From: Volvariella volvacea V23
Taxonomy: Eukaryota; Basidiomycota; Agaricomycetes; Agaricales; Pluteaceae
Assembly: GCA_000349905.1 (NCBI GenBank)
Contig: KB722743.1
Span: 959,420 to 1,023,419 of the forward strand
Direction of reading: 5' to 3'
Length of the DNA: 64,000 nt
The notes beneath the pieces were generated by a model, which was not told the origin of the DNA, did not search any database, and saw only the letters and a list, made by a program, of their open reading frames with translations. The stretch's first letter is position 1, and every line of letters starts with the position of its first letter. A program made the translations under genes and the position numbers. Shown piece after piece: positions 46,441-58,900 of this stretch.

Positions 46441-49400
46441 ATGCCCAATCTCCTCTCGATACCACCCAAGAGAACCTACTCAGTTGACGTCAAGGAGGCT
46501 GCCCGCACCTATCTCGCAGACGTAGCCGGCGTGCACCCAGACGAGTTCAAGCAAGACATACTAGAATGGAATACTCTCAGAAGGAATGCAATCGGGGAAA
46601 CCGTTCATAGCAACCGCATACAGCCAGCTCTCACGTTGGTCATCATGTTTGGCGCCGAGTCTCAGTCCGTGTTAATGTAGATCTTTCAAGTTATCACGCG
46701 CAACTGGTGTCCATACTCCAGAAGCTGCCTTCCGACGTGAGTAGCGCATATACCCAGTCATGTGGTGTGTGACTGACGGAGCATCTACACACACGGTTAG
46801 ATACAGCTGGAATTCGCGTATGCCCCTGTGTTTGCAAGCGATGCGATTCCCATCACCTTAAGGAGCCTGGCATTTGAGCGCACCTCGGTACTCTTCAACC
46901 TGGCCTCTCTGTACTCTCAATTGGCATCCTTGGAAGACCGCTCGAATAAGGATGGTATTAGGAGGGCCTTGAATTACTACCAGGCAAGATCTCGTCTTGC
47001 CCAACGCCCAAATGCCACTCACATCGCCACAGTCGGCAGCAGGCACCTTTGTTCATCTCATATCGGACGCGCTTCAGAAGCTTGTTCATGGTTCCGATGA
47101 CGGAGAAGTCCCTCTCGATCTCACAAAGGGCTTCGTTGAAAGCATGGAGCTATTAATGCTGGCCCAAGCACAGGAGTGTACGTGGCAAGCAGCAAAGATC
47201 GGTAAGTTTCGTAGAGGTAACATTGCAGATTTATTTCATACCTCGCATAGATCACTACAAGAACGGAATAATAGCGAGGATTGCCGTAAGGGTGAGTCGT
47301 TTTGTCTTTATCCTTCAAGTGTGCATGCAAATCATTTTAGACCGCACAACTATATGGGCTCGCCTGGAATGCAATCGTAGATGCAACACCACGAGTAAAG
47401 CAGTTGCTACCATCAGTAAGTGCTACTCCACCATTGAACCACAGCACGCTGTGAATTGATGTCTTTCAGGACTGGCTACCGCATATAGAAGCCAAAGAGA
47501 ATCATTTTGAAGCTGTAGCTCAGTATAGAAAGAGTCTAGATGACATCGAAGGCCATCGGTAAGTTTGGTGCCCTGACCACACATAGTCATAGAACCTATG
47601 ATATTTTTCTAGATACGGCCACGAAATTTCTCGGCTCCAACAAGCCCAACTCAAAGCAAAGAAAGCCTATGACGTTGCACGCAAGGGTCGTATTGCTCCT
47701 GCAGTGATAGCGGACATTCAGGTAAGTGTCCGTTCCTTGCTCAGGTATGATAAAGGTACATTCACGCTGTAGTCCCTCTTAGAGACAGTGCAGAAGAGTC
47801 TAGCGAGAGCGGAACGGGATAATGATCTAATTTACCACCAGGACGTGCCCGCTTTATCAACACTCCCAACCATTTTACCAGCTGAGCTCGCAAAACCTGT
47901 TGTACCACCTGGACTCCTTGATCTGAGTTCTCAACTTGGCTCTCACACTCCTCTCTTTAGTCGATTGCTTGGCTGGGGTGCAAGAGAGGCGATAAGTTAG
48001 TCTATCTCCCATCATAGCGTTGTCCTGACTTACCGATTCGATCAGGTATTTATAATGAGCGTAAACGCGACATTGTTCAGAATAGAATTGTCGGCGCTGC
48101 TCAAGAGATTAAGGATGCAGATGGAAGGTGACCCTTAGTTCTTCTCTCTGGTGTCTGAAATCGTTGTGTTAACCTTGTTGTGGACACAGAACCCTGCACG
48201 AGTTAAGCTTACCAGCTTCACTGGAAGCGCTCGAACGTCCAGTTGGCTTACCTCCCAGTCTGCTCGCTAAAGCCGAAGAAGTTCGACTGGAAGATGGTCC
48301 TGCTCGTATTGAAGCCTCCCTTGAGGACGTACAAAAGCTAGCTCAGCGCGATCAGGCTATTCTCAACGAGGTAGAGTGCATTTTCGACTTCTAGGCGGAT
48401 CTGCTTGAACTCTTGTATAGGCTATGGATATCCTTGACAGCGAAGCATCAGAGGATGAAGAAGCTAGGAAAAACATGGACATCGCACGTCTACCCTCGTA
48501 CCAAGCCAACACTGAGTTAGTGGAGAAGGACCGCCGATATCGCGATATTCTCGCTCGAGCAGCAGATGCTGATGAAGTTGTGCGGCGGAAGTGGGACGAA
48601 TGGGAACCCAATATTACCGAACTTACTTGGTCTGAGGTGCGACTTACCCCATACTGATGCTTGTCATCGTTGAACTCACCACTAGGTCAATAGGAAGAGC
48701 TCGAGGCCTCAATACCTAGTTCCACCACCCTGCCGGGTGACCCGGCACCAGCTCAAGCATCCCAAACACAAGTGCATGCCCGCTCACTTCGTTCGTTGCT
48801 CGATACAATTCAAGATTTCCACAAATCCTTGGATGATATCATCGATAGAGCAAAGCTGACAGAAGAAGTTGACGACATCCACGATCGTATTTTACGTGTC
48901 GCGGATGGATATGAGAAATTGGCTGAGGTCCATCCTGCACTGTTTGAGGATATAATGGATGAAGAATTATCAAAATATGACAAGTTCATCAAGGAAATAG
49001 ATGACATACAGCAGAGGCGGGAAAATACCATATCGGAAGTGAGGGTGAGTGCGAATATTAATTGTGTGGATGTCCTGCCAATATAGGGCGAAACATAGAA
49101 ACACAACGAGCTTTTCCTCCGATCAAGGCGTGATGATCCTACAGTAAAAGAGCGGGAACATGCCCTACAGTCGCTGGATCTAGCGTATCATAAATACCGT
49201 GAAATAGTCCGCAATCTAGACGAGGGATTTAAGGTGAGTGTGCCTACATCTTGTGGGGAAGGCAGTTAACCCCGCGCAGTTCTACAATGACCTTGCAGGG
49301 ATACTACTGCAGTTTAAGGAAGCCTGTAAGGCTTGGAGCCACCAGAGGAAGCAGGAGCTTCAGTACGTTTCCACAGTTGCTTGTATTATGCTTGAGACCG

Positions 49401-49788
49401 AATATGGTGCCTTACTAGCGGATTATCTCGCTTGAACCAGACGATGGGTTCCTTGTCTATTCGTGACGATGAAGAGGATGCTCTACCGCCCCAACGACCC
49501 CGACAAGACATAGCATCACCTCCGCCTCCAGCACAGAATACGACTCCAACAACGCCAGTGCCACCTAATCCCCAAAATCATTCTACTCCGTCTGCGGTTG
49601 TGATTGGGAGTGGACCCTCACCTCTCTTAGGAAAGACGCGAAAACCGACAGCTGGCAAATCTGCGTTGGGACTCCCTTCGATTAATTCGAGTGATTGGGA
49701 GTTTGAGGATATCCAACTTCCTCCTGCACCCTCTGGTTCCAGGACTCCTAGTGGAAAGACCGTTCGTGGAAGTAAGACACGGCGCTGA
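46441..49788 (+). CDS. RIM20: pH-response regulator palA/RIM20 (BRO1 domain, ALIX family)
   Basis: Sixteen exons: 46441..46634, 46691..46736, 46801..46983, 47033..47201, 47251..47291, 47341..47415, 47470..47558, 47613..47721, 47773..47995, 48046..48127, 48190..48370, 48421..48636, 48694..49044, 49099..49233, 49280..49362 and 49419..49788, about 848 residues. The BRO1 domain covers residues 1-370 (MPNLLSIPPKRTYSVDVKEA, YHAQLVSILQKLPSD, FERTSVLFNLASLYSQLAS, AQLYGLAWNAIVDATPRVKQ). A V-domain with long helices follows, then a Pro-rich tail (PPQRPRQDIASPPPPAQN). In fungi PalA/Rim20 docks on the ESCRT-III protein Snf7 and brings the PacC/Rim101 factor to the protease PalB/Rim13 at alkaline pH. The third intron uses a GC donor (CAG/GCAAGA). 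No damage was seen. Confidence 0.92.
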
Positions 49789-49995
49789 TAATTGAGTCGG
49801 CCCGACGCTCTGGATTTACTGCCTAGTTGGGAACGGGGTCAGATCTAATTGTCAAGGCAGTGCTGCAAGGATCAACGGGGATACTATCTGATCGTAAATA
49901 CAGTAGCATATATAATGTATTCTAGTACTTTCGGTCCTTCATTACTTCCTGAACTTTTACCTCCACCACCCAAACGGGACGCTTTCATCTAAAGT

Positions 49996-51052
49996 ATGTT
50001 TGGTCGACGCAAGAGTCCAGATTCCTCCGAATCTTCCGGAAGTGAAGATGAACACAGTGGATTCAAGATAAAGAAGGACAAGAAGGACAAGAAGGACAAG
50101 AAAGAGAAGAAGGACAAGAAGGACAAGGACAAGGGTGAGAAGAAAGAGGATAAGGATAAGGCCGAAAAGAAGGATAAGAAGGAAAAGGAGAAAGAGAAGG
50201 ACAAGGACAAGGACAAGAAATCAAAGGACGTCCCATCCTCGTCGTCCCACCACTCTGGTGGAGGCACAGCAGTTGGTCATGGCAGCACTGGCGGTGGATC
50301 AGCACAGGAGTTCTACAGTTCCTTTGATCAACCCTCCTCCACCACCACAACAAAGCAGATCCCAGCTACGTCATCTGGTGCCCCGTCTTTCCCAGCTCAC
50401 GGTTTCCCCGCCGCCACTGCAACTCATCCTCCTGCACCAGGACCAACTCCAGCTCCCCACACAATGGGTCGCGCACCCCCATCTGGCTTCCGTATCCCCC
50501 TGTCTGGATCCAACGCCCAAATTCCACCGCCTCAGGAGCTTGGTCCTCCACCTTGCTACGAACCTGATGGCACTACGCCTGTCTACATTGGATCAGCTCT
50601 ACTCGACAATTCCGTCCATCCTTGCAAAATCGCTTTCCATTTCTCCCCGCCTGCTCGAGTCCCTTATGGTACAACCGAGCTGGAGCACCATGGGAGATAC
50701 GATTTGTTGCCGTTTGTTCCTCAGGAAATGGAGTTTGTCATGACAGGATGGGGAAGGATACCAGAGGGGAGGAGGCCGGTTGAGGGTGGATACGAGGAGA
50801 CTGGAGAGAAGCTTTATCACGCTGTGGCATACATCTCGGGTGTGAGGGTCCCTGGAAAGACAGGCGAACATCTGTAAGTCAGCCATGTAGTTCTGAAGTC
50901 GTTATGAGACTGATCGTGGGCTGTTAGGGGTGGATGTAATATTGGATTTGCTGGCTCCGAGCATGTCATCCAAGAGAATTACGAGATCCTGTGGGTCTGT
51001 GATTTGAAACTTCAATCTATATCTGCTCATCAGTAACAGGTGCTGGAAATAA
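49996..51052 (+). CDS. DM9 (DUF3421) protein 1, with Lys/Asp-rich N-terminal tract
   Basis: Exons 49996..50873, 50928..50990 and 51040..51052 give 317 residues. Residues 25-80 are a charged run made of KKD/KDK units, followed by a Ser/Gly/Pro linker. The C-terminal 150 residues are the part shared with the next two genes: IPPPQELGPPPCYEPDGTTP, GSALLDNSVHPCKIAFHFS, DLLPFVPQEMEFVMTGWGRI, RRPVEGGYEE, VRVPGKTGEHL, then IQENYEILCWK. The pattern of two repeats with PGK and YEIL endings matches DM9, the fold of an oyster mannose-binding lectin. The third exon codes only the last few residues. Likely a cytosolic or surface-associated lectin; the ligand is unknown. Confidence 0.85.
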
Positions 51053-51365
51053 GAAATTTAACTTGTATTCGGGATTGTATGAATGGACTATCAGGATGCA
51101 TATAGGAAGTATTTCTTGTGTAGCTCGTCGATGAGGAACAATGTTATCAACCTATGGAGTTTTGACACCAAAGCCTTGTCTGTGTTCATGCATACCCTGA
51201 CCCTCGTATTCACCTTGGGGAGCAAAGGACATGAACGTGAACGTGATGATTGCACCGTGAATAGGGGCCAACGTGATGTCCACTTGGAGAATATTACAGA
51301 ATTATTACTCCGGTCCAGGATCGATTGGGTTCATGTAGCACATTGCAATACGATACTATAGTAGA
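51053..51365. other. Spacer between DM9 genes 1 and 2
   Basis: No gene was seen. It holds the 3' end of one copy and the promoter of the next. Confidence 0.5.
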
Positions 51366-52020
51366 ATGTCCACATCCACATCAACCAACACTCCTCGCCA
51401 GACACCACCACCAGCTGGATTCCGCATCTCCCTCCGTCCAGGAACACCAATTCCACCTTCCGATCAACTTGGTCCGCCACCTTGCTATGAGCCCGACGGC
51501 AGAACACCACTCTACCTGGCATCCGCGCTCCTCGATAACTCCATTCATCCATGTAAAGTTGGTTTCCATCTCTCCGCCGCTACTCCAGCAGCAGTAGCCT
51601 ATGGTGGTCAAGAGATAAGAACGGGGAGATATGACCTGTTGCCCTTTGTGCCGGAGGAAATGGAGTTTGTGAGGACATCGTATGGAAAGATACCTGTTGG
51701 GAGAAGACCTGTTGAAGGCGGGTATGAGGAGAGTGGACACAAGCTCTATCATGCCATTGCTTCGGTTCTGGGTGTAAGAATCCCTGGGAAGACAGGAGAG
51801 CACCTGTAAGTGCTATAATCAGGCTCAACGTGTAGGAGCATGTACACTGGTGTGATTGACTTGTTTTGCAATGCAGGAGTGGGTGCCTTGTGGGGTTTGG
51901 TAATGAGGAACATTGCATACAAGAGAATTACGAGATCTTGTGAGTTCATCGAGTGTCGATGAGGTTAGATCTAATTGTTGCTACTCAAGGTGTTGGAAAG
52001 ATACCAACGCATCCCACTAA
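51366..52020 (+). CDS. DM9 (DUF3421) protein 2
   Basis: Exons 51366..51805, 51877..51939 and 51990..52020 give 177 residues. It starts MSTSTSTNTPRQTPPPAGFR and then aligns over its whole length with the C-terminal part of the 49996 gene and with the 52522 gene: LGPPPCYEPDGRTPLYLASA, DLLPFVPEEMEFVRTSYGKI, RRPVEGGYEESGHKLYHAI, IPGKTGEHL and ENYEILCWKDTNASH. Intron positions and phases are identical in the three copies, which supports tandem duplication. There is no signal peptide or membrane helix, so it is probably intracellular or released without the classical route. Confidence 0.87.
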
Positions 52021-52521
52021 TATTCAAGGGAGCGTATTCACATCGCCAGTAATCATACAAGCTTGGAAAAGCGAGTACAATGTAAAATGGAAACATATTG
52101 CGCACGTATCAAACTCTCTTCTGCCCCAGAGTCCTTCCCTCTAGCTTTATGACCTTGGTGATCATACGGACACCCGAAGGACATTTCGATGTTGCTTCGT
52201 CGAGGTGAGCTGAGAACAACGGTGAATCTGTTCAACGTCCGACCGCAATGCACATGATCACGACAAATGAGTTGCCCTTGTCATTCATCTCAACTATAGA
52301 GAACGTGCAAGGACTCTTTCTCCTTCCGTGTAAGACTCCCATCGACGTTCATGGAGACTATATCACGGAGCGTAAAACGCGACCAAGTCAGGCTGGTTGA
52401 ATTGTTCTTGGCGCGCGTGATGGGCGTCCCGTGGATAGGGGCTAATGCACAAAGGATTCTTCGGTTCGTATAGCAGATTATGACGCTATACCAGAGCAAA
52501 CCGTCTTCACTGGCCTCTTCA
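52021..52521. other. Spacer between DM9 genes 2 and 3
   Basis: No gene was seen. An ATG at 52480 is in frame with gene 3 but adds 14 residues that the sister gene lacks. Confidence 0.5.
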
Positions 52522-53170
52522 ATGTCAACGCCAACCAACGACACTCCTCACCGCCCACCACCGCCGGCCAGATTCCGCATCTCCCTCAGCCCAGAAATGC
52601 CCATCCCACCTCGCGACCAGCTTGGTCCACCACCCTGCTACGAGCCGGATGGCAAAACACCACTCTACCTAGGTTCAGCCCTCATCAATAATTCCGTTCA
52701 TCCGTGCAAAGTTGCGTTCCACCTCTCCACTACCCATCCAGCTGCGGTGGCCTATGGCGGTCAAGAGATAGGTCTAGACAGATACGATCTATTACCATTT
52801 GTGCCAGACGAAATGGAGTTTGTTAGGACATCTTATGGGAAGATACCTATTGGAAGAAGACCTGTTGAAGGTGGATACGAGGAGAGTGGGCATAAGCTCT
52901 ATCATGCCATCGCTCCGTTGCTGGGGATAAGAGTTCCTGGGAAGACAGGAGAACATCTGTGAGTTCTAGAACCAGCTTGGCAAATGTGCGCGCAGATATG
53001 ATTGACGCGTAAGACAGAGATGGATGTCTTATAGGATTTGGCAATGAAGAACATCGCATCCAAGAGAACTACGAAATCTTGTAAGTTCTTTATGCTTGAG
53101 TGAAGGTAAATCTAACTGTCATCGCACAAGGTGTTGGAAAGATAATCGGTCTAATGCCGGTTTTCGTTGA
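52522..53170 (+). CDS. DM9 (DUF3421) protein 3
   Basis: Exons 52522..52958, 53018..53080 and 53131..53170 give 179 residues. The start at 52522 (MSTPTNDTPHRPPPPARFRI) was chosen by alignment with the 51366 gene. The body is close to that gene: LGPPPCYEPDGKTPLYLGSA, DLLPFVPDEMEFVRTSYGKI, RRPVEGGYEESGHKLYHAI, VPGKTGEHL, and ENYEILCWKDNRSNAGFR at the end. Copies 2 and 3 are clearly closer to each other than to copy 1, so copy 1 or its charged N-terminus probably diverged first. No signal peptide was seen. Confidence 0.87.
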
Positions 53171-53600
53171 TGGTGTTCTTTATGTCATCTATCGGTGTAG
53201 GAAACAGGGAAGACCATGCCCATGTCATCCCTAGCGTATATTTTCTATCGGCGTCATAAAGAAGCGACAGAGATACTAGCACAGTGTAGAATGGTGAAAC
53301 GGGAACATTTGTTACGAAGATTAAGGGAGCAATCCTTCTCCTCGTGTGGTGTCGCAAGCTGCACACACAAGGTGTAGCGGTTCATTCAACCTATCAGGAC
53401 CTCAGATACAAGCCAACATTTCAAGACTGGTTCACTCACAATGTACAAACTGGACATGCCCATTTATCAGAGTCCCCTATTTTCGATAAGGACGGGGGCT
53501 GGTGGGAGGATAGTGTCGAAGGAGGTGAGTTTACGTTGCTGGGTGGGCTCGCTTTAGAGCGCCCCTCTGCTGTTGGAGGGATGAAGTCGTCAATGACCGA
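53171..53600. other. Convergent intergenic region
   Basis: Lies between the third DM9 gene and the 3' end of WSS1. A frame from 53344 to 53628 (starting MWCRKLHTQG) overlaps the WSS1 stop and matches nothing I know; I do not call it. Confidence 0.5.
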
Positions 53601-55253
53601 TCAGAGTCTGGACACAAAACGGGGCTGACGCTTGATTGGCTTACTAGCCGTTGAAGCCCGGGGAGCTTTTGAACTTGAAGTTTGAGTTAGCGCATGGACC
53701 TTGCCACCTCTGGTGGAGGGCTTCGACGGTCCAGCGTTCACAGTGGTGCTACTCGAGCGCATTTGTATAGACTCATCATCGTCCGAAAGCTCGATGACGT
53801 CGCAAACAACCGGTTCATCGCCATCAGCAGCAACAGGTGGTGTATCAAACGTGAAGGCATTCTGGAAATAATCCCACAATGTACCGGATCTGAGCTGTTT
53901 GAGATTTTCCTCTCCTTTTTCTGATGCATTCAGAGCTTGTCGACGTTCAAGATCGGTTTCTGCGATGATCTCGACGTCAGACTCGTCTGATTCCGATTCT
54001 TCATTGGCCGTGGACGATGAAGATGCTGAAATGGGTATTGAGTTTGCAACTTGATGACTTGAACCCTGAGGCATACCTTTGGGTTCTGATTTCAATAGTT
54101 GTAACCGTCGTTCAATTGCAGCTGCCCTTTCCTCTCTAGCTCGTTTGCTGATCCGGTCCTTTTATTTTCTATAACCCTAAAGCAGTCCAGATAGGCCAAC
54201 CCACCTGCCAGCTTGTTTCCTGAACCCCGTGCCCTTGCCATTTTCTTCACTCAATACCGTTCCCTCGCCAACGAATGCTCGCTTAGATGTTACCCTTGTG
54301 CTAGGCTTATGCTTCTTCCTGGCTTTCCCACTCGTAGGAGTAGAAGGACCTCTTCGTCGAGCGGAAGGCCGTGAGCGTGATTGAGCTCCACCACACTTTT
54401 ACGGAAAGCAGATGAGCGAACTATTTGAGTATCAATGAGCCGCGTGACAGATAGCGCACCATGAACTCGGGTAGTTCTCCTGCATCCAATCCATCTCCGC
54501 TTACTTTGGCGGAGTCAGCCAACCTTCTCCCAGAAGACCAGTAACCTGCAGCACAACAGTGAAAATGGAGTTAGACAATGGCAAAACTCTTAACTTCTTG
54601 GCTGACCGTCTCCATAATAGCCTCGTCGTTGCAAGGCTTGAACTTCAGCATTCAGGCGCTTCCATAGGGCTTGAAACGAGGGGCCGTGGTCCATATGCTA
54701 AGCGGGGGAGTCAAAACTCAGGGAATTCGCATCTGATAGAAGAGGTATGCATACCTTGATATGAGCTAACTAGACCAAGCCCAGGTTAGTTTTCATAACC
54801 AAATGGAACGAGTTGTTTGCGACCTCATGACAAAGTGTACTTAGCAACCAGGAAGTTGGCATAAAAGATCCATCAGGACGCCTTAGTACGAGTTCTAAAG
54901 GTACAGGTGGGCATGTTACTTTGCGATTCCTCTTGGATTTGGCCACTTACCCACTGTTTCCCCATTATTCCAGTTCCTCCCAGCGAAGACAGGATTGTGT
55001 TCATACTGATCATTTTGAATAATCCCCTCGATTAAAGTCCCGCCAATGGTACCAGAGATACAATCCGAACCTCCTCTAAACTGTTGATCGCGAATCCACG
55101 AGCTTTCATAACCGGTCTTACTTGGGCCGCGAGTGCGCGTAACAGTTGTCGTGCTTCCTCTTGCCCTTCCACAGGTACCCACGGAAGAGCCGTTATAAAG
55201 TTGATCAATGGGTTAGGATTGGCTTCGCGCTCGTTGAGGCGGAGGTGGACCAT
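53601..55253 (-). CDS. WSS1: WLM-domain metalloprotease WSS1 (DNA-protein crosslink repair)
   Basis: Minus-strand exons 55253..55071, 55005..54951, about 54894..54824, 54769..54755 (15 nt), 54697..54607, 54545..54460, 54395..54201 and 54158..53601 give about 417 residues. The WLM domain is complete: NPLINFITALPWVPVEGQEE, LRALAAQVRPVMKARGF, FAGRNWNNGETVELVLR, and the zinc site HELAHIKHMDHGPSF with the HExxH pair and third His. The micro-exon encodes LAHIK, the heart of the active site. Then RRGYYGDGYWSSGRRLADSA, a basic DNA-binding region (RKKHKPSTR), and near the C-terminus a SUMO-interaction motif VIELSDDDE; VEIIAE may be a second. Wss1 cleaves proteins covalently trapped on DNA, guided by SUMO, in the nucleus. 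One intron (54159-54200) is only 42 nt. Confidence 0.9.
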
Positions 55254-55992
55254 TGCGTATGATGAGAGGGCGACGCGGTGAGTGCAAGGCGTTAATGAGG
55301 TATCTTTGGTCACGTTATCTGACGCTCACGCGACTTGGGGGGAGAGGCGGCTGTTCTACCTTGAAGGCATCGTTGACCACAATTTTCAATCCCTTTTACA
55401 CGGTAATAATCAGCCACTCGACGTTGCAATATGTCGCTTTTCTCCTCCGTTGAACAAAATAAAGTGACACTGTTCCTACCAGTGAAATCAATTAGATTGA
55501 CCTCGTATGCATGCCTCTTCCACCGAGGCTCGGCAAGTGCAGCAGCTTCAGTCTACGCTGCAGGCTTATGTGCAGGAATAGATTAGATTGAATCAGTAGT
55601 TCACTGGCAGCTGGGATGTGTGGCTTATCTTCGCCACAAACGTGTCTCTCGGCCTACGACACCGATAAGATACCACCATCACATGATTGGCCTAGACGTA
55701 GACTATGATGTCGAAAACAGAAATTGCTTGCAAACTGCCCAGTTGTTCACTTCCTCAGCTTTCTCTCATCACGTCCTCCACCGCAGCTCCAAGTCCAAGT
55801 CCGACTCGCCGTAGTCCAAGCGCCATCAATCTCTACTCCTCCTAACGCTAAACCTTCCTCCCCGCCCACATTATCGCCGCTTCCTTCTTTCCGCTTTACC
55901 TCTACATCCCAGTCTAGACGCCTGGAAAGGCCATACCCGTATTATCCGTGTTCCTGTCCTTCCAGCAAATTCATCGCGAACTGCAGAGCAAA
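55254..55992. promoter_or_regulatory. Divergent promoter region, WSS1 and phosphofructokinase
   Basis: 739 bp between divergent starts. The 180 bp before the phosphofructokinase ATG are rich in C and T (CTACTCCTCCTAACG, CCTCCCCGCCC), as expected for a strongly expressed fungal glycolytic gene. No gene was seen. Confidence 0.55.
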
Positions 55993-58900
55993 ATGAAGCT
56001 CGCTATCCTAACCTCTGGTGGAGACAGTGCAGGCATGAATGCCGTGGTACGCGCTGTCGTCAAATCAGGAATCCTAAAGTGAGCGAGTCGCATTTCGGTG
56101 TAATGATATCCAACCCCTTGATACTCGTCGATCGACAGGGGATGTGAAACTTGGGTCGTCCGTGAAGGTTACGAGGGTCTAGTCCGAGGAAATGAAGAAG
56201 GCGAAGAGCTGCAGATCCAAGCCCCAGAACCCGAGGGCCCATATGCAAATAGCACAAACGATCCCCTTATACACAACCTGCGCTTTGGAGATGGCGAGCT
56301 ATTTAAGGATGGAACCGGCGATTCTGCCTTTGTAGGAGGAAGATCGCTAAAGGGAAGGTACATTGTTAGAGTTGGTTGGGATGACGTGAGGGGATGGTTC
56401 GCAGAGGTAAGTTACCCATCTTGGGATCAAGTTAGGGTTGAGCCGGGTGGTGAAGGTATCAATGGGATGGCGATGGGAGGAACATTACGGCATCTCAGCA
56501 TCTGTGCATCTCATCTTATCGCGACAGTCGCTGATTGCTCCGTAGGGTGGTACCTTGATCGGTACAGCAAGATCAACAGAATTTAGAACTCGCGAAGGAC
56601 GCTTAAAAGCTGCATTCAATCTCATCAAGGAAGGAATCGACGCCTTGGTCGTTTGTGGTGGTGATGGTTCGTTAACAGGAGCAGACGTCTTCCGTGCAGA
56701 GTGGCCCTCCCTATTGGCCTCGCTGCAGGAGCAGGGTGCGCACTTCGCATGACTACCCCATGCAACTCTTATGCCGACTATATGCGCAGGTTTGATAACT
56801 GGCCGACAGGTACAAGCCCACGCTCACTTGAAAATTGTTGGACTTGTGGGCTCCATTGACAACGACATGTCTATGACCGATATCACCATCGGTGCCCCCA
56901 CCGCCTTGCACAGAATCTGCGAGGCTATTGACAACATCAACTCCACTGCAGCAAGTCACTCCCGTGCTTTCGTCGTTGAGGTCATGGGTAGGCACTGTGG
57001 TTGGTTAGCGTTGATGGCTGGTGTCAGGTAAGCACTAACAGCCGAGTGCATTAACAATGGCGGTGACACCGGCGCGCAGTTCTGGAGCAGATTTCATCTT
57101 CATCCCAGAACAACCACATAAAGCCGGTAAATGGGAGGATGAAATGTGCACTGCCATCCATGGTGTAAGGGTATCCTCCACTGGTATTGGAACTTATTCA
57201 CATTCTTTACTAGCACCGTGCAGTTGGAAAGCGAAAGACGATCGTCATTGTCGCCGAAGGAGCGTTAGATGATAATCTACAGCCCATCAAAGCGGAATAT
57301 GTCAAGGAGGTATTAAGCAAGCGCCTCGGGTTGGATACTCGTGTAACCACTTTGGGTCACACCCAACGTGGAGGGAAACCTTGTGCCTATGATCGTATTA
57401 TTGTAAGTCGGGATTCCGTTAACCCAGGCAGTATCTAACGAGCCCACCAGCCAACGCTACAAGGTATTGAAGCCGTAGATGCATTGTTAGAGGCGACACC
57501 AGAAACGCCGTCCTACATGATTGGTATCCAAGAAAATAAGATTACCCGCATTCCTCTCATGGAGGCAGTTAAAATGGTGCGTGGCATGATGCTTATATTT
57601 GCAGTTTGCTGAGGGTGTTAACCAGACGAAAGCCGTCGCAAAGGCCATTGAGGAGAAAGACTTTAACAAGGCGATGGCTCTCCGAGATCCCGAATTCCAA
57701 GAAAGTTTGGAAGGATTTTACACCACATCCCGACTTGATCTCGATCATCAGCTTCCCCCTGAGAAAGTAAGTTTTGTTGAGCATCAGAGTCTCCATTGTG
57801 ACTGATCGGTGGTGTAGCGAATGCGCGTTGCCATGGTCCAGTAAGCGTTCTAAACACCCGTACCGGACGAGATATTAACTGCAATATAGCATGGGCGCTC
57901 CGTGTGGAGGTATGAACGCTGCAACACGAGCGGCAGTGCGTTGGTGCTACAAGCGGGGTCACACTCCTCTCGCCATCCACAACGGTTTCCGCGGCTTACT
58001 AGATGATAACGTGTATGAATTGCAGTGGCTCAAGGTCGATTCCTGGATGGCTCGTGGTGGTTCCGAGTTGGGGACCAATCGTGCACTCCCGTCAATTGAC
58101 CTCGGTGCAGTCGCCGCTAAGCTTCAAGAGCACGCCATCCACGCACTGTTCATCGTTGGTGGCTTTGAAGGGTTCAATGCCTTGCTGCAACTAGAAGAAG
58201 GGAGGAAGTATTACCCCGCCTTCCATATCCCAATGGTCCATCTGCCAGCAACAATTAGTAACAACGTTCCAGTGACAGAGCATAGCTTGGGCAGCGACAC
58301 CAGCTTAAATGCTCTGGTGGATGCTTGTGATTCTATTAAACAGAGCGCCAGTGCCAGCAGGAATCGTGTATTTGTCGTCGAAACGCAGGGAGGCAAGTGC
58401 GGTTATATCGCGACGATGGGTGCATTGGCGGTGAGTTGTGCAAAAACTCGTGTGCCGATACGTATTGATATGACGACAGACGGGTGCCTGCCTTGTCTAT
58501 ACCCCAGAACACGGCATGGGTCTAGACATGCTCAGACAGGACGTCAAGTTCCTGAAGAACAGGTACACACTTGACGTTAAGTGGAAGAACGAGGGTCGTC
58601 TTGTCATCCGGTCAGCACCTTCAGTTCACCATGCCATAAATAACTACTCACAATGTGCTTCAGCAACGAGGCATCCTCGTCCGTGTACACAACGGATGTT
58701 ATCACCAAGATGTTCAAAGAGGAAGGCGGTGCATTGTTCGATTCTCGTTCGGCTGCGCTCGGTCACACACTGCAAGGTGGCATTCCATCACCCATTGATC
58801 GTGCTAGAGCGGTGAGGTTATCCTTGAAATGTATGGCGTTCCTGGAGAAGCATCACGAGGAGATGAGGAAGCACCCATACAAGTCCAGACATGCCAAGCC

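Noticed and set aside
50060..50225. Lysine-rich tract considered as non-coding microsatellite
   Set aside because: The frame stays open across it into the DM9 domain and a good ATG precedes it, so I keep it as coding.
53344..53628. 94-codon frame near the third DM9 gene
   Set aside because: It runs into the 3' end of WSS1 on the other strand and has no supporting features.
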